DNA of 64,000 bases. Origin: Stenotrophomonas maltophilia (GTDB taxonomy: Bacteria; Pseudomonadota; Gammaproteobacteria; Xanthomonadales; Xanthomonadaceae). Shown piece after piece: positions 55,126 through 63,808 of this stretch. The DNA lies in NCBI RefSeq assembly GCF_002799245.1, contig NZ_NEQV01000001.1:489000-552999 (forward strand), in the 5' to 3' direction. The first letter of the stretch is position 1; each line of letters opens with the position of its first letter. A program made the position numbers and the translations under genes. The notes under the pieces are model-generated. The model saw nothing but the letters and a program-made list of their open reading frames with translations. It did no database searches and was not told the origin of the DNA.

Positions 55126-57414
55126 ATGACCCACATCACGTCCCGCAAGTACGCCCCGCGTGTTTCCCTGCTCGCCACCGCCACTCTGGCCGCCGGCTTC
55201 GCGCCGCTGGCCGCGCAGGCTGCCGACAGCGCTGACGCTGCATCCAGCAAGGCCACCGACCTGGACAAGGTCCAGGTGCGCGGCAGCTGGTTCAACCCGT
55301 CCTCGCCGAAGTTCACCGCCGAGCTGCTGGACACCCCGAAGTCGGTGTCGATCGTGTCGGAGAAGCTGATCGCCGAAACCGGTGCGACCAACCTGCAGGA
55401 TGCACTGCGCATGGTGCCGGGCATCACGTTCGGTGCCGGCGAAGGCGGCAACCCGACCGGCGACCGCCCCTTCATCCGTGGCTTCGATTCGCAGAGCAAC
55501 GTCTTCGTCGACGGCCTGCGCGACGTCGGCTCGCAGACCCGCGAAATCTTCGACCTGGAGCAGGTGGAAGTGGTCAAGGGCCCGAGCTCGGCCTATGGCG
55601 GCCGTGATTCCGGCGGTGGCAGCCTGAACCTGGTGAGCAAGACCCCGAAGCTGAAGAACGAAACCAGCGCCAGCATGGGCATCGGCACCGACAGCTACGC
55701 GCGCGGCACCGTGGACGCCAACTACGTGCTGGGCGATGGCATCGCCGCCCGCCTGAACCTGATGAAGCACGAATCGGACATCGCCGGCCGCGACGCCGCT
55801 AATGTCAGCCGCTGGGGCATCGCGCCGTCGATCGCGTTCGGCCTGAACGGCCCGGCGCAGCTGATCGCCAGCCACTACCACATGCAGAGCGATGACCTGC
55901 CGGACGCGGGCGGGTTCCCGTACGGCAACCCGAACGGTGCGCCGGCCTCGAAGTGGGTCGATGGCCGCCCGATGGTGCCGGACCGCAACAATTACTACGG
56001 CCTGGTCGACCGTGATTTCCAGCGCACCCGCGCCGACATCAGCACCCTGGACGCCAGCTACGACTTCGGCGGCCACAAGCTGCGCAACATCGCGCGCCTG
56101 GGCAACACCAGCAACGATTACCTGTGGACCCAGCCGGACGACAGCCAGGGCAACCCGAACAACTACGGCACCTTGTGGCGCCGTACCAACAGCCGCGCCG
56201 TCGACGTCAAGAGCTTCGCCGACCAGCTGGGCCTGACCGGTGCCTTCCAGACCGGTGCGCTCAAGCACAGCTACAGCGCTGGCGTGGAGTACAGCGACGA
56301 GAAGATGACCCGTGGCAGCTATCTGATGACCCCGGGCACCAGCAACCCGCTCACCGGCAACAGCAAGTGCCCGACCACCGGCGCCGCCACCGGCTACAAC
56401 TGCACCGATTTCGCCAATCCGAATCCGCGTGATCCGTGGGCGGCCACCCATTCGGTGTACCGCAGCGACAAGGCACTGGACGTCGAGCAGCGCACCAAGA
56501 CCACCTCGGCCTACGTGTTCGACACCATCGAGCTCAATGAGCAGTGGATGGTCAACCTCGGCCTGCGCTACGACGACTTCCGCACCACCCTGACCACCCC
56601 GGTGGCCGGTGCGGCGCCGACCCGCGTGCGCAACAGCAACGATTTCCTGAACTACCAGGCCGGCGTGGTGTTCAAGCCGGCCGCCAACGGCAGCATCTAC
56701 CTGTCGTGGGGCACCTCCTCGACCCCGCCGGGCATGGACGGTGGTGACGGTTCGGACGGCCTGAGCGCCGCCGTGGCCGACCTCAAGCCGCAGGACACCA
56801 AAAGCCTCGAACTGGGCACCAAGTGGGACCTGTTCGACAAGCGCCTGAACCTGACCGCGGCGATCTTCCACACCGTGATGAACAACGCACGCGTGACCAT
56901 CGACAACGGCACCAGCCAGAACGCCGGCAAGAAGGAAATCAACGGCTTCGAGCTGGGCTTCACCGGCCAGCTGACCGATGCCTGGAGCCTGTACGGCGGC
57001 TACACCTACCTGGACTCGGAGCTGAAGGACAACGGCTTTGTCTGCGCCGTGTCGGGCCGCACCTGCCCGTCCAACGTCTACGTGCCGTCGCCGTACAACG
57101 GCAACGAGTTCCCGAACACCGCCAAGCACAGCGCCAACCTGTGGACCACCTATCGCTTCCCGATCGGCCTGACCATCGGCGCCGGTGCGTTCTACTCGGA
57201 CAAGCAGTACGGTGACGTGGCCAACACCAAGTGGATCGCCAGCTACACCCGCTTCGACGCGATGGCCAGCTACGCGATCCAGGACAACATCAGCCTGCAG
57301 CTCAACGTGCAGAACCTGACCGACAAGACCTACTTCACCAAGGCCTATGCCTCGCACTACGCGAGCATCGCCCCGGGTCGCTCGGCCACCCTGGCACTGA
57401 ACGTGAAGTTCTGA
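55126..57414 (+). CDS. piuA: TonB-dependent siderophore receptor (PiuA/Fiu-like)
   Basis: Outer-membrane importer of ferric catecholate-type siderophores, 762 residues. Signal peptide (LLATATLAAGFAPLAAQA), plug with LLDTPKSVSIVSEKLIAETGATNLQDALRMVPGITFGAGEGG, PFIRGFDSQSNVFVDGLRD and VKGPSSAYGGRDSGGGSLNLVSK, and a 22-strand barrel ending SATLALNVKF. The downstream Sel1 and PiuC genes reproduce the PiuA-PiuC neighbourhood of Pseudomonas. Upstream lies a Fur box. Receptors of this type also take up siderophore-linked antibiotics. A terminator follows directly. Confidence 0.9.
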   Translation: MTHITSRKYAPRVSLLATATLAAGFAPLAAQAADSADAASSKATDLDKVQVRGSWFNPSSPKFTAELLDTPKSVSIVSEKLIAETGATNLQDALRMVPGITFGAGEGGNPTGDRPFIRGFDSQSNVFVDGLRDVGSQTREIFDLEQVEVVKGPSSAYGGRDSGGGSLNLVSKTPKLKNETSASMGIGTDSYARGTVDANYVLGDGIAARLNLMKHESDIAGRDAANVSRWGIAPSIAFGLNGPAQLIASHYHMQSDDLPDAGGFPYGNPNGAPASKWVDGRPMVPDRNNYYGLVDRDFQRTRADISTLDASYDFGGHKLRNIARLGNTSNDYLWTQPDDSQGNPNNYGTLWRRTNSRAVDVKSFADQLGLTGAFQTGALKHSYSAGVEYSDEKMTRGSYLMTPGTSNPLTGNSKCPTTGAATGYNCTDFANPNPRDPWAATHSVYRSDKALDVEQRTKTTSAYVFDTIELNEQWMVNLGLRYDDFRTTLTTPVAGAAPTRVRNSNDFLNYQAGVVFKPAANGSIYLSWGTSSTPPGMDGGDGSDGLSAAVADLKPQDTKSLELGTKWDLFDKRLNLTAAIFHTVMNNARVTIDNGTSQNAGKKEINGFELGFTGQLTDAWSLYGGYTYLDSELKDNGFVCAVSGRTCPSNVYVPSPYNGNEFPNTAKHSANLWTTYRFPIGLTIGAGAFYSDKQYGDVANTKWIASYTRFDAMASYAIQDNISLQLNVQNLTDKTYFTKAYASHYASIAPGRSATLALNVKF

Positions 57415-57432
57415 TGTAGCTTCGCTCCACCA

Positions 57433-57461
57433 CGGCGGCAGGGTCTCCTGCCGCCGTTTTT
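57433..57461 (+). terminator. Terminator of the receptor gene
   Basis: Stem CGGCGGCAGG/CCTGCCGCCG with loop GTCT and a T-run of five, starting 19 bp after the stop codon. Confidence 0.88.
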
Positions 57462-57482
57462 GTTTCCGGCGATACTCACCCC

Positions 57483-58202
57483 ATGGCTACCCGTACCCCG
57501 ATCGACAGCGACGCCCTGGCCGAGCTGCTCCAGCACGATCCGCAGGCCGCGTTCGCACACGTACGCGACGCCGCGCAGGCCGGACAGGTCGATGCACAAC
57601 TGCTGCTCGCGCAGATGCACATGGACGGCAAAGGCACCGCGCAGGACGCCTCGGCTGCGCTGCTCTGGTACGAAACCGCCGCCAACAACGGTGCTCCGAT
57701 GGCGATGAACATGCTCGGCCGCTGCCATGAGCTGGGCCACGGCACGGCCGCCAACCCGGCGCTGGCGGCCGTGTGGTACCGGCGTGCGGCCGACACCGGG
57801 CTGGACTGGGGCCTGTACAACCTGGCCAACCTGCTGGCCACCGGCCGCGGCGTGGCACAGGACCGCGCGCAGGCACTGGCCCTGTACACCCGTGCCGCAC
57901 ACCTGGGCCACGCCAAGTCGATGAATCTGCTGGCCCGCCACCTCGAAGACGGGCTGGATACCGCACCCGATCCGCAGGCAGCACTGGCCTGGTACCAGCG
58001 CGCGGCCGAGGCCGGTGATTTCCGCGGCCAGGCCAACTACGCCTCGATCCTGCTGCAGGCCGGCCAGGTCGAGCAGGCAGTGCACTGGCTGCAGCTTGCT
58101 CTGGCCCACGGCAGCCCGGCGTTCATGGCGCACATCGTGCCGGAACTGGCCGCCTCGCCGCATCCACAGGTGCGCGCCCTGGTCGCACCGCCGTCCCTCT
58201 GA
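57483..58202 (+). CDS. Sel1-like repeat protein
   Basis: A 239-residue protein built of about five Sel1/TPR-like repeats with alanine-rich helices ([49 protein letters not shown] type). Function in the family is protein-protein interaction. It sits between the PiuA-like receptor and piuC, the same place as the tetratricopeptide gene in the Pseudomonas piu locus. There is an intervening terminator, so its own promoter is likely. Confidence 0.9.
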   Translation: MATRTPIDSDALAELLQHDPQAAFAHVRDAAQAGQVDAQLLLAQMHMDGKGTAQDASAALLWYETAANNGAPMAMNMLGRCHELGHGTAANPALAAVWYRRAADTGLDWGLYNLANLLATGRGVAQDRAQALALYTRAAHLGHAKSMNLLARHLEDGLDTAPDPQAALAWYQRAAEAGDFRGQANYASILLQAGQVEQAVHWLQLALAHGSPAFMAHIVPELAASPHPQVRALVAPPSL

Positions 58203-58212
58203 GGAGTCCCGC

Positions 58213-58890
58213 ATGCTGCTGCACATCCCCGACATTCTCAGCGCCGACCAGGTGGCCGGCTTCCGCCGCCGCCTCGATGCTGCCGACTGGACCGATGGCC
58301 GCGAAACCGTCGGCCATCTGGGCGCGCAGGCCAAGGCCAACCAGCAACTGCCCGAGGCTTCGCCGCTGCGCCGCGAGCTCGGTGAGGTCATCCTCCTCGC
58401 ACTGGCCCGGCACCCGCTGTTCTTCAGCGCCGCGCTGCCGCTGAAGTACCTGCCGCCGCGCTTCAACCGCTACAGCGGTGGCGGCACCTATGGCTTCCAT
58501 GTCGATGGCGCGGTGATGAACCTGGCCAACGGCGAACAGCTGCGTTCGGACATCTCCTGCACCCTGTTCCTGTCGGCGCCGGACGAATACGAAGGCGGCG
58601 AGCTGATCATCAGCGATACCTACGGCGAGCACGAAGTGAAGCTGCCGGCCGGCGACCTGATCGTGTACCCGTCCAGCAGCCTGCACCAGGTGCGGCCGGT
58701 CACCCGAGGCGCGCGCGTGGCCTCCTTCTTCTGGGTACAGAGCATGATCCGCGACGATGTGCAGCGGCGCCTGCTATGGGAAATGGATGGATCGATCGAG
58801 CGCCTGCGGCAGACCGGCGGCGACGCAGAGGCGGTCCTGCAGCTGACCGGCGTGTACCACAACCTGCTGCGGCGCTGGAGCGAAGTCTGA
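58213..58890 (+). CDS. piuC: Fe(II)/2-oxoglutarate-dependent hydroxylase PiuC
   Basis: PiuC/YbiX family dioxygenase, 225 residues. The metal triad is His96 and Asp98 ([10 protein letters not shown]) with His158 ([10 protein letters not shown]); Arg168 (GAR) would hold 2-oxoglutarate. The start [21 protein letters not shown] is characteristic. ATG at 58213 follows GAGGAG, 10 bp after the Sel1 stop, so the two genes form an operon. Its role in iron uptake is known only as co-occurrence with siderophore receptors. Confidence 0.92.
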   Translation: MLLHIPDILSADQVAGFRRRLDAADWTDGRETVGHLGAQAKANQQLPEASPLRRELGEVILLALARHPLFFSAALPLKYLPPRFNRYSGGGTYGFHVDGAVMNLANGEQLRSDISCTLFLSAPDEYEGGELIISDTYGEHEVKLPAGDLIVYPSSSLHQVRPVTRGARVASFFWVQSMIRDDVQRRLLWEMDGSIERLRQTGGDAEAVLQLTGVYHNLLRRWSEV

Positions 58891-58918
58891 GTCCCGTCTG
58901 GCGGGACTGCGACATTTT

Positions 58919-58937
58919 GGCAATCATTCTCATTTGC
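58919..58937. promoter_or_regulatory. Fur box upstream of the second receptor module
   Basis: ggcaatcattctcatttgc, reading as GCAAATGAGAATGATTGCC on the minus strand, agrees with the 19-bp Fur consensus at 13 positions. It lies 117 bp before the orphan membrane protein. Confidence 0.7.
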
Positions 58938-59054
58938 AACGGCTAACAGCTCTCATTACAATCACGCCCCGTTGATGCCGGCCGCTGCCGGCAGACCCTT
59001 GGGGACCCCCGCTTGCTGCGCCCGCTTCGCCCTCGCCCACTCATCCATCGCAAG

Positions 59055-59456
59055 ATGGGCACCGCCATGCGCGGCCAGCGTCCCGCGCTGGCCAGCCTGC
59101 TGGCATGGGTGGCGATGCTGGCGCTGCTGCTGGGCACCCTGCCGCTGCTGCCACAGGCCCAGGCCGGACTGGCCGTGCAGATGCCGCTGGAGGAGCGCGG
59201 TGGCGAAGCTCCCCTGCAGGAAGAAGCGCCGGCCAAGCTGCGCCGCTGCGCCTCCGCTCCGGTGAAGCCGGCCGAGAAGGCACGCCCGCCACTGCTGCTG
59301 GCCAGCCAATGGCTGCGCACTGAACTCGAACTCGTACCCGCCACGCCGGCCATGCCCGGCGTGCGCCCGGACTGGCCGCTGGCCGCTCCGGACACGCCCT
59401 GGGCCGATGCGCCCGGACGTCGCCAGCAACGCGGCCAGGCGCCGCCGCTCGCCTGA
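59055..59456 (+). CDS. Orphan single-membrane-span, proline-rich protein of the second Fur module
   Basis: A 133-residue protein with one hydrophobic segment (ALASLLAWVAMLALLLGTLPLL, about residues 12-33) and a long Pro/Ala/Arg-rich tail (PATPAMPGVRPDWPLAAPDTPW). No recognised family. Placement is the same as the gene at 54569: Fur box, this gene, then a TonB-dependent receptor. I use ATG at 59055; ATG at 59067 and a TTG at 59013 are alternatives. Confidence 0.55.
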   Translation: MGTAMRGQRPALASLLAWVAMLALLLGTLPLLPQAQAGLAVQMPLEERGGEAPLQEEAPAKLRRCASAPVKPAEKARPPLLLASQWLRTELELVPATPAMPGVRPDWPLAAPDTPWADAPGRRQQRGQAPPLA

Positions 59457-59601
59457 TCCACGGCCCGGCGTGACCGCCTTCGCGGTCGCGCCTGCACGCC
59501 GCTGCCTGCTTCATCCCTGCCGCCCCTGACCGGGCCTTCCGTGCCTGCCGCGCCCTTCGCGCACGGCAATGCACCACCCTGCATCCTTCGAGGTAACTGC
59601 C

Positions 59602-62022
59602 ATGGCCCAGCGCCATCGTGTCCGTTCGTCCCTGTCCCGCCCCCTGCTGACCAGCGCCGTGCTGGCGGCCTTCGCCAGCCCCGCCTTCGCCCACGGTGAC
59701 GCCGCAGGCGCGCCGCAGACGCTGGACAAGGTGGTGGTCACCGCCTCCGGCTTCGAACAGAAGGTGATCGATGCCCCGGCCAGCATCAGCGTGGTCAGCC
59801 GCGAGGAACTGAGCAAGCGCCCGTACACCAGCCTGGTCGATGCGCTGCGCGACGTCGAAGGCATCGATGTCGGCCTGGAGGCGACCGACAAGAACGGGCG
59901 TGCCACCGTGTCGATGCGCGGCCTGCCGTCGGAGTACACCCTGGTGCTGATCGACGGCCGCCGCCAGAGCAATGTCGGCCAGATCTACCCGAACAATTTC
60001 GGTGGCGGCCAGTTCGCCTACCTGCCGCCGCTGGATGCAATCGAACGCATCGAAGTCGTGCGCGGGCCGATGTCCACGCTGTACGGCTCGGACGCGATGG
60101 GCGGCGTCATCAACATCATCACCCGCCGCAACCAGGACAGCTGGCACGGCGCGCTGACCCAGGGCTTCACCGTGCAGCAGGACGACCAGTTCGGCGATGC
60201 ACGCACCACCGACCTGTACCTCAGCGGCCCGCTGCTGAAGGACCGCCTCAGCCTGGCGGTACGTGGCAGCTACTACGACGCCAAGGCCTCCAACCCCGAA
60301 TGGGATGCGCTGCCGCTGCCGGATGGCACCCTGTGGGAACGCAGCATCGGCTTCGGCGGTGGCGGCAAGTCGGTCGCCAACACCAACTGGAACAGCGGCG
60401 TGCGCCTGGACTTCCGCGTCAACGACGATCACGAACTGTGGCTGGACTACGACGTGTCGCGGCAGAAGTTCGACAACAGCGAAGGGCAGACCGGCACCCT
60501 CGACAGCCTGGCCAGCCTGTGGCGCGTCGGCAATGCGGTCATTCCCAACCCGAACGGCAACGGCACGCTTACCCGCCGCGTGGTGCAGCCGCGCGTGGGT
60601 TACACCGCCTACCAGCGCTACGAGCGCGACCAGTTGTCGCTGACCCATCAGGGCCGCTACAGCTTCGGCACCTGGCAGACCTCGCTGACCCACAGCAAGA
60701 GCAGCAACCTCGGCCGCTCGCTGCCGCTGACCCTGGACGAGCGCGCCAACCTGCAGACGCTGTGGAATGACGTCTGCCGCCGCACCGGTGCCGCCAACAA
60801 CTGTGCCGCCGGCCGTGGCAATGCGCTGACCGCGCTCAACCCAAGCGAGATGGCGCGCCTGCAGGCATTCCTGCCGCGCCCGCTGCGCACCATGGAACTG
60901 GAAGGCTACGTGCTCGACACGATGCTCGATCTGGACTTCGGCGCACACAAGCTGACCGTGGGTGGCCAGTACAACGACACCGACATGGTCGACGGCGTGT
61001 TCGGCATGGACGGCGCCGGCTACCGCAGCAACGTCAAGCAGAAGCACCGCATGTGGGCACTGTTCGCCGAGGACAACTGGGCACTGACCGACACCCTCAC
61101 CGCCACCTTCGGCCTGCGCTACGACGACCACAACGTGTTCGGCAGCCATGTCAGCCCGCGTGGCTACCTGGTGTGGAACGCCAGCGACGCGTGGACCTTC
61201 AAGGGTGGCATCAGCACCGGCTACAAGACCCCGCGGCCGGACCAGCTGTTCCCGGGCATCACCGGCTTCGGTGGCCAGGGCGTGCTGCCGCTGGTCGGGT
61301 CGCCGAACCTCAAGCCTGAAACCAGCACCAACTACGAGCTGGCCGCCTACTACGAAGGCCAGCGCTGGGGCTTCAACGTCACCGGCTTCTTCAACAGGTT
61401 CGAGGACAAGATCGCCAGCGGCGGCACCTTCCCGAACTGCGAAGTGGCGCGCGCCGGCAGCGGCTACTGCGTGGACATCGGCCCGGGCTGGGCGGCACTG
61501 GGCTACAGCACCTTCACCCAGAGCGTGAACATCGACAAGGCCGAGACCCGCGGTGCCGAACTGGCCGCGCATGTCGACCTGCTCGACTCCCTGCAACTGC
61601 GCGGCAACTACACCTGGACCCGGAGCGAGCAGACCAGTGGCGCGCAGAAGGGCCTGCCGATCAGCGGCACGATGCCGGCCAGGCACATGGCCAACGCCAG
61701 CCTCAACTGGCAGGTCAACGAAGCGATCAGCCTGTCGCTGATCGGCGAAGGCCGCTACGACCGTTACCGCGACACGCTGCTGGACGCCAACGGCGCCAGC
61801 CACACCCGCTACTACGAGGACTACACGATCTTCCATCTCGGTGGCAGCTGGAAGGCCACGCCATGGCTGACGGTGAACGCGCGGGTCAACAACCTGTTCG
61901 ACAAGGACTTCGTCTCGCAGTCGTGCCTGCTGATCAGCCAGAGCGAGTTCAACTGCGTGGATGACTATGCGACCAAGGACCAGCGCCGCAGCTACTGGAT
62001 CTCGCTCAACGCGAAGTTCTGA
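59602..62022 (+). CDS. TonB-dependent catecholate siderophore receptor (CirA/FepA-like)
   Basis: Outer-membrane iron-siderophore importer, 806 residues. Signal peptide (TSAVLAAFASPAFA), TonB-box-like TLDKVVVTASGFEQKVIDAP, plug with GIDVGLEATDKNGRATVSMRGLP, VLIDGRRQSN and MSTLYGSDAMGGVINIIT, barrel ending YWISLNAKF. The plug resembles CirA, the dihydroxybenzoylserine receptor; ligand assignment is by resemblance. ATG at 59602 is preceded by GAGGT. A 95-bp tandem array follows the stop directly. Confidence 0.88.
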   Translation: MAQRHRVRSSLSRPLLTSAVLAAFASPAFAHGDAAGAPQTLDKVVVTASGFEQKVIDAPASISVVSREELSKRPYTSLVDALRDVEGIDVGLEATDKNGRATVSMRGLPSEYTLVLIDGRRQSNVGQIYPNNFGGGQFAYLPPLDAIERIEVVRGPMSTLYGSDAMGGVINIITRRNQDSWHGALTQGFTVQQDDQFGDARTTDLYLSGPLLKDRLSLAVRGSYYDAKASNPEWDALPLPDGTLWERSIGFGGGGKSVANTNWNSGVRLDFRVNDDHELWLDYDVSRQKFDNSEGQTGTLDSLASLWRVGNAVIPNPNGNGTLTRRVVQPRVGYTAYQRYERDQLSLTHQGRYSFGTWQTSLTHSKSSNLGRSLPLTLDERANLQTLWNDVCRRTGAANNCAAGRGNALTALNPSEMARLQAFLPRPLRTMELEGYVLDTMLDLDFGAHKLTVGGQYNDTDMVDGVFGMDGAGYRSNVKQKHRMWALFAEDNWALTDTLTATFGLRYDDHNVFGSHVSPRGYLVWNASDAWTFKGGISTGYKTPRPDQLFPGITGFGGQGVLPLVGSPNLKPETSTNYELAAYYEGQRWGFNVTGFFNRFEDKIASGGTFPNCEVARAGSGYCVDIGPGWAALGYSTFTQSVNIDKAETRGAELAAHVDLLDSLQLRGNYTWTRSEQTSGAQKGLPISGTMPARHMANASLNWQVNEAISLSLIGEGRYDRYRDTLLDANGASHTRYYEDYTIFHLGGSWKATPWLTVNARVNNLFDKDFVSQSCLLISQSEFNCVDDYATKDQRRSYWISLNAKF

Positions 62023-62024
62023 TC

Positions 62025-62405
62025 GCGGTCTGGTGGATGCCGACCTTGGCCGGCGCTCCATCCACGCATGGCGTGGATCTACTGATCCGCGGGATTGCCG
62101 GCCGTTGGCCGGCATCGCCCCGACCTGGTAGATGCCGACCTTGGTCGGCGCTCCATCCACGCATGGCGTGGATCTACTGATCCACGGGATTGCCGGCCGC
62201 TGGCCGGCATCGCCCCGACCTGGTAGATGCCGACCTTGGTCGGCGCTCCATCCACGCATGGCGTGGATCTACTGATCCGCGGGATCGCCGGCCGCTGGCC
62301 GGCATCGCCCCGACCTGGTAGATGCCGACCTTGGTCGGCGCTCCATCCACGCATGGCGTGGATCTACTGATCCGCGGGATTGCCGGCCAGCGGCCGGCAC
62401 TACCC
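62025..62405. repeat. Four tandem copies of a 95-bp unit built from three SMAG-like palindromes
   Basis: The marker GCCGACC recurs at 62039, 62134, 62229 and 62324, an exact period of 95 bp. Each unit holds GATGCCGACCTTGGTCGGC, then ATCCACGCATGGCGTGGAT with CTAC, then CCGGCCGCTGGCCGG, with the spacer GATCCGCGGGAT. Copies differ by a few substitutions. The array fills most of a 468-bp non-coding gap. Confidence 0.95.
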
Positions 62406-62432
62406 CGCCAGGGATACAGAACGACACGCAAT

Positions 62433-62447
62433 TGCGAGCTATTCTCA
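62433..62447. promoter_or_regulatory. Weak Fur-like site upstream of the PepSY gene
   Basis: tgcgagctattctca has one good half site (TGAGAAT on the minus strand) in a 7-1-7 arrangement and a degenerate other half, 43 bp before the start. Confidence 0.4.
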
Positions 62448-62490
62448 TCAATGATGTAATGAGCAGTCCCCATCCGCCCCGAACCGTGCC

Positions 62491-63129
62491 GTGAGCCGTC
62501 CTGCCCCCTCCACCGTGCAGCAGCAACAGAACCGTGGCTTCTGGCTGCGGACGCTGCACCAGTGGCACTGGATCAGCTCGGCGGTATGCCTGATCGGCAT
62601 GCTGCTGTTCGCGGTGACCGGCCTGACCCTCAACCATGCCGCGAAGATCGAGGCCAAGCCCGAGGTGCAGAACCAGCACCTGGAACTGCCGGCCGGGCTG
62701 CTGGGCCAGCTGGGCACGCGCGAGGACGGCAACGCGCCGATTCCGCGCCCGGCCCGGCAATGGCTGGACACGCAGTTGGGCATCGCCATTGGTGGACGCC
62801 CGGCCGAGTGGTCGGCCGGGGAGATCTACCTGTCGCTGCCGCGCCCCGGTGGCGACGCCTGGCTGAGCATCGATCGCGAGACCGGCGCGGTGGAGTACGA
62901 ATCGACCTCGCGCGGCGTGGTGTCCTACCTCAATGACCTGCACAAGGGCCGCAATGCCGGCCCGGCGTGGGGCTGGTTCCTGGACCTGTTCGCCGTGGCC
63001 TGCCTGGTGTTCTGCATCACCGGCCTGTTCCTGCTGCACCTGCATGCACGGCAGCGGCGCATGACCTGGCCGCTGGTCGGCCTCGGCCTGATGATCCCGC
63101 TGCTGATCGCCCTGCTGCTGATCCACTGA
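62491..63129 (+). CDS. PepSY-associated membrane protein
   Basis: A 212-residue inner-membrane protein with an N-terminal helix ([25 protein letters not shown]), a soluble PepSY-like middle, and two C-terminal helices ([24 protein letters not shown] and [16 protein letters not shown]). PepSY-type proteins of this shape appear next to siderophore receptors and probably act in ferric reduction or release in the periplasm. GTG start at 62491. It heads an operon with DUF2271 and DUF4198 genes. Confidence 0.8.
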   Translation: MSRPAPSTVQQQQNRGFWLRTLHQWHWISSAVCLIGMLLFAVTGLTLNHAAKIEAKPEVQNQHLELPAGLLGQLGTREDGNAPIPRPARQWLDTQLGIAIGGRPAEWSAGEIYLSLPRPGGDAWLSIDRETGAVEYESTSRGVVSYLNDLHKGRNAGPAWGWFLDLFAVACLVFCITGLFLLHLHARQRRMTWPLVGLGLMIPLLIALLLIH

Positions 63130-63170
63130 CTTCCACCCGTGATTTCCATCCGTTTCCCCGGAGCCGCCCC

Positions 63171-63689
63171 ATGCGCGTCACCCTGACCATCGCCCTCAGC
63201 GGCCTGCTGGCCACCTCGCCGGCCTATGCCACCACCCTCGACATCAACGTCGAAGTGCCCAAGCTCAACGTGGCCGAGTACCACCGCCCGTACGTGGCGG
63301 TGTGGCTGGAAGGCGCCGACCAGAAGGTCGCCGCCAACCTGTCGGTCTGGTACCAGCAGACCAGCAACAGCGAAGGCCACGGCACCAAGTGGCTGCCCGA
63401 CCTGCGCCAGTGGTGGCGCAAGAGCGGCCGCACCCTGCAGGTGCCGGTGGACGGCGTGACCGGTCCGACCCGCCCGGCCGGCAAGCACGCGCTGTCGTTC
63501 AACGACAAGCAGCCGGCACTGAAGCAGCTGGCCCCGGGCAACTACACCCTGGTGGTGGAAGCCGTGCGCGAAGTCGGTGGCCGTGAACTGCTGAAGATCC
63601 CCTTCACCTGGCCGGCCACCGCCGCGCAGAACGGCAAGGCGCAGGGCGCCACCGAACTGGGCCAGGTCACCCTTTCCGTCAAACCGTAA
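63171..63689 (+). CDS. DUF2271 exported protein
   Basis: A 172-residue protein with a signal peptide (TIALSGLLATSPAYA). The body is a single beta-rich domain of the DUF2271 type with VEVPKLNVAEYHRPYVAVWLEGADQKV, SVWYQQTSNSEGHGTKWLPDLRQWWRKSG and the closing YTLVVEAVREVGGRELLKIPFTWP. Function unknown; it occurs with PepSY and DUF4198 genes near TonB receptors. 41 bp after the PepSY gene. Confidence 0.85.
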   Translation: MRVTLTIALSGLLATSPAYATTLDINVEVPKLNVAEYHRPYVAVWLEGADQKVAANLSVWYQQTSNSEGHGTKWLPDLRQWWRKSGRTLQVPVDGVTGPTRPAGKHALSFNDKQPALKQLAPGNYTLVVEAVREVGGRELLKIPFTWPATAAQNGKAQGATELGQVTLSVKP

Positions 63690-63700
63690 TCGCCTGAGCC

Positions 63701-63737
63701 GGGGTCGGATCCCTTCCGCAGGAAGGGCTCTGACCCC
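63701..63737. repeat. REP of the GGGGTC(A/G)GATCCC family
   Basis: GGGGTCGGATCCCTTCC with an imperfect partner GGAAGGGCTCTGACCCC, between the DUF2271 and DUF4198 genes. Confidence 0.85.
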
Positions 63738-63749
63738 ATCGCCATCCCC

Positions 63750-63788
63750 GGGGTCAGAGCCCTTTCCGTTGGAAAGGGATCCGACCCC
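63750..63788. repeat. REP of the GGGGTC(A/G)GATCCC family, opposite orientation
   Basis: GGGGTCAGAGCCCTTTCC with partner GGAAAGGGATCCGACCCC. It forms an inverted pair with the preceding copy. Confidence 0.85.
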
Positions 63789-63808
63789 ATCCAACTGGAG
63801 TCTTCCGC

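Noticed and set aside
59041..62259. A 1072-codon minus-strand frame opposite the second receptor
   Set aside because: It also runs through the REP array and has no conserved motif.
62025..62405. CRISPR array
   Set aside because: The 95-bp units are contiguous and near-identical, without variable spacers, and no cas gene is present.
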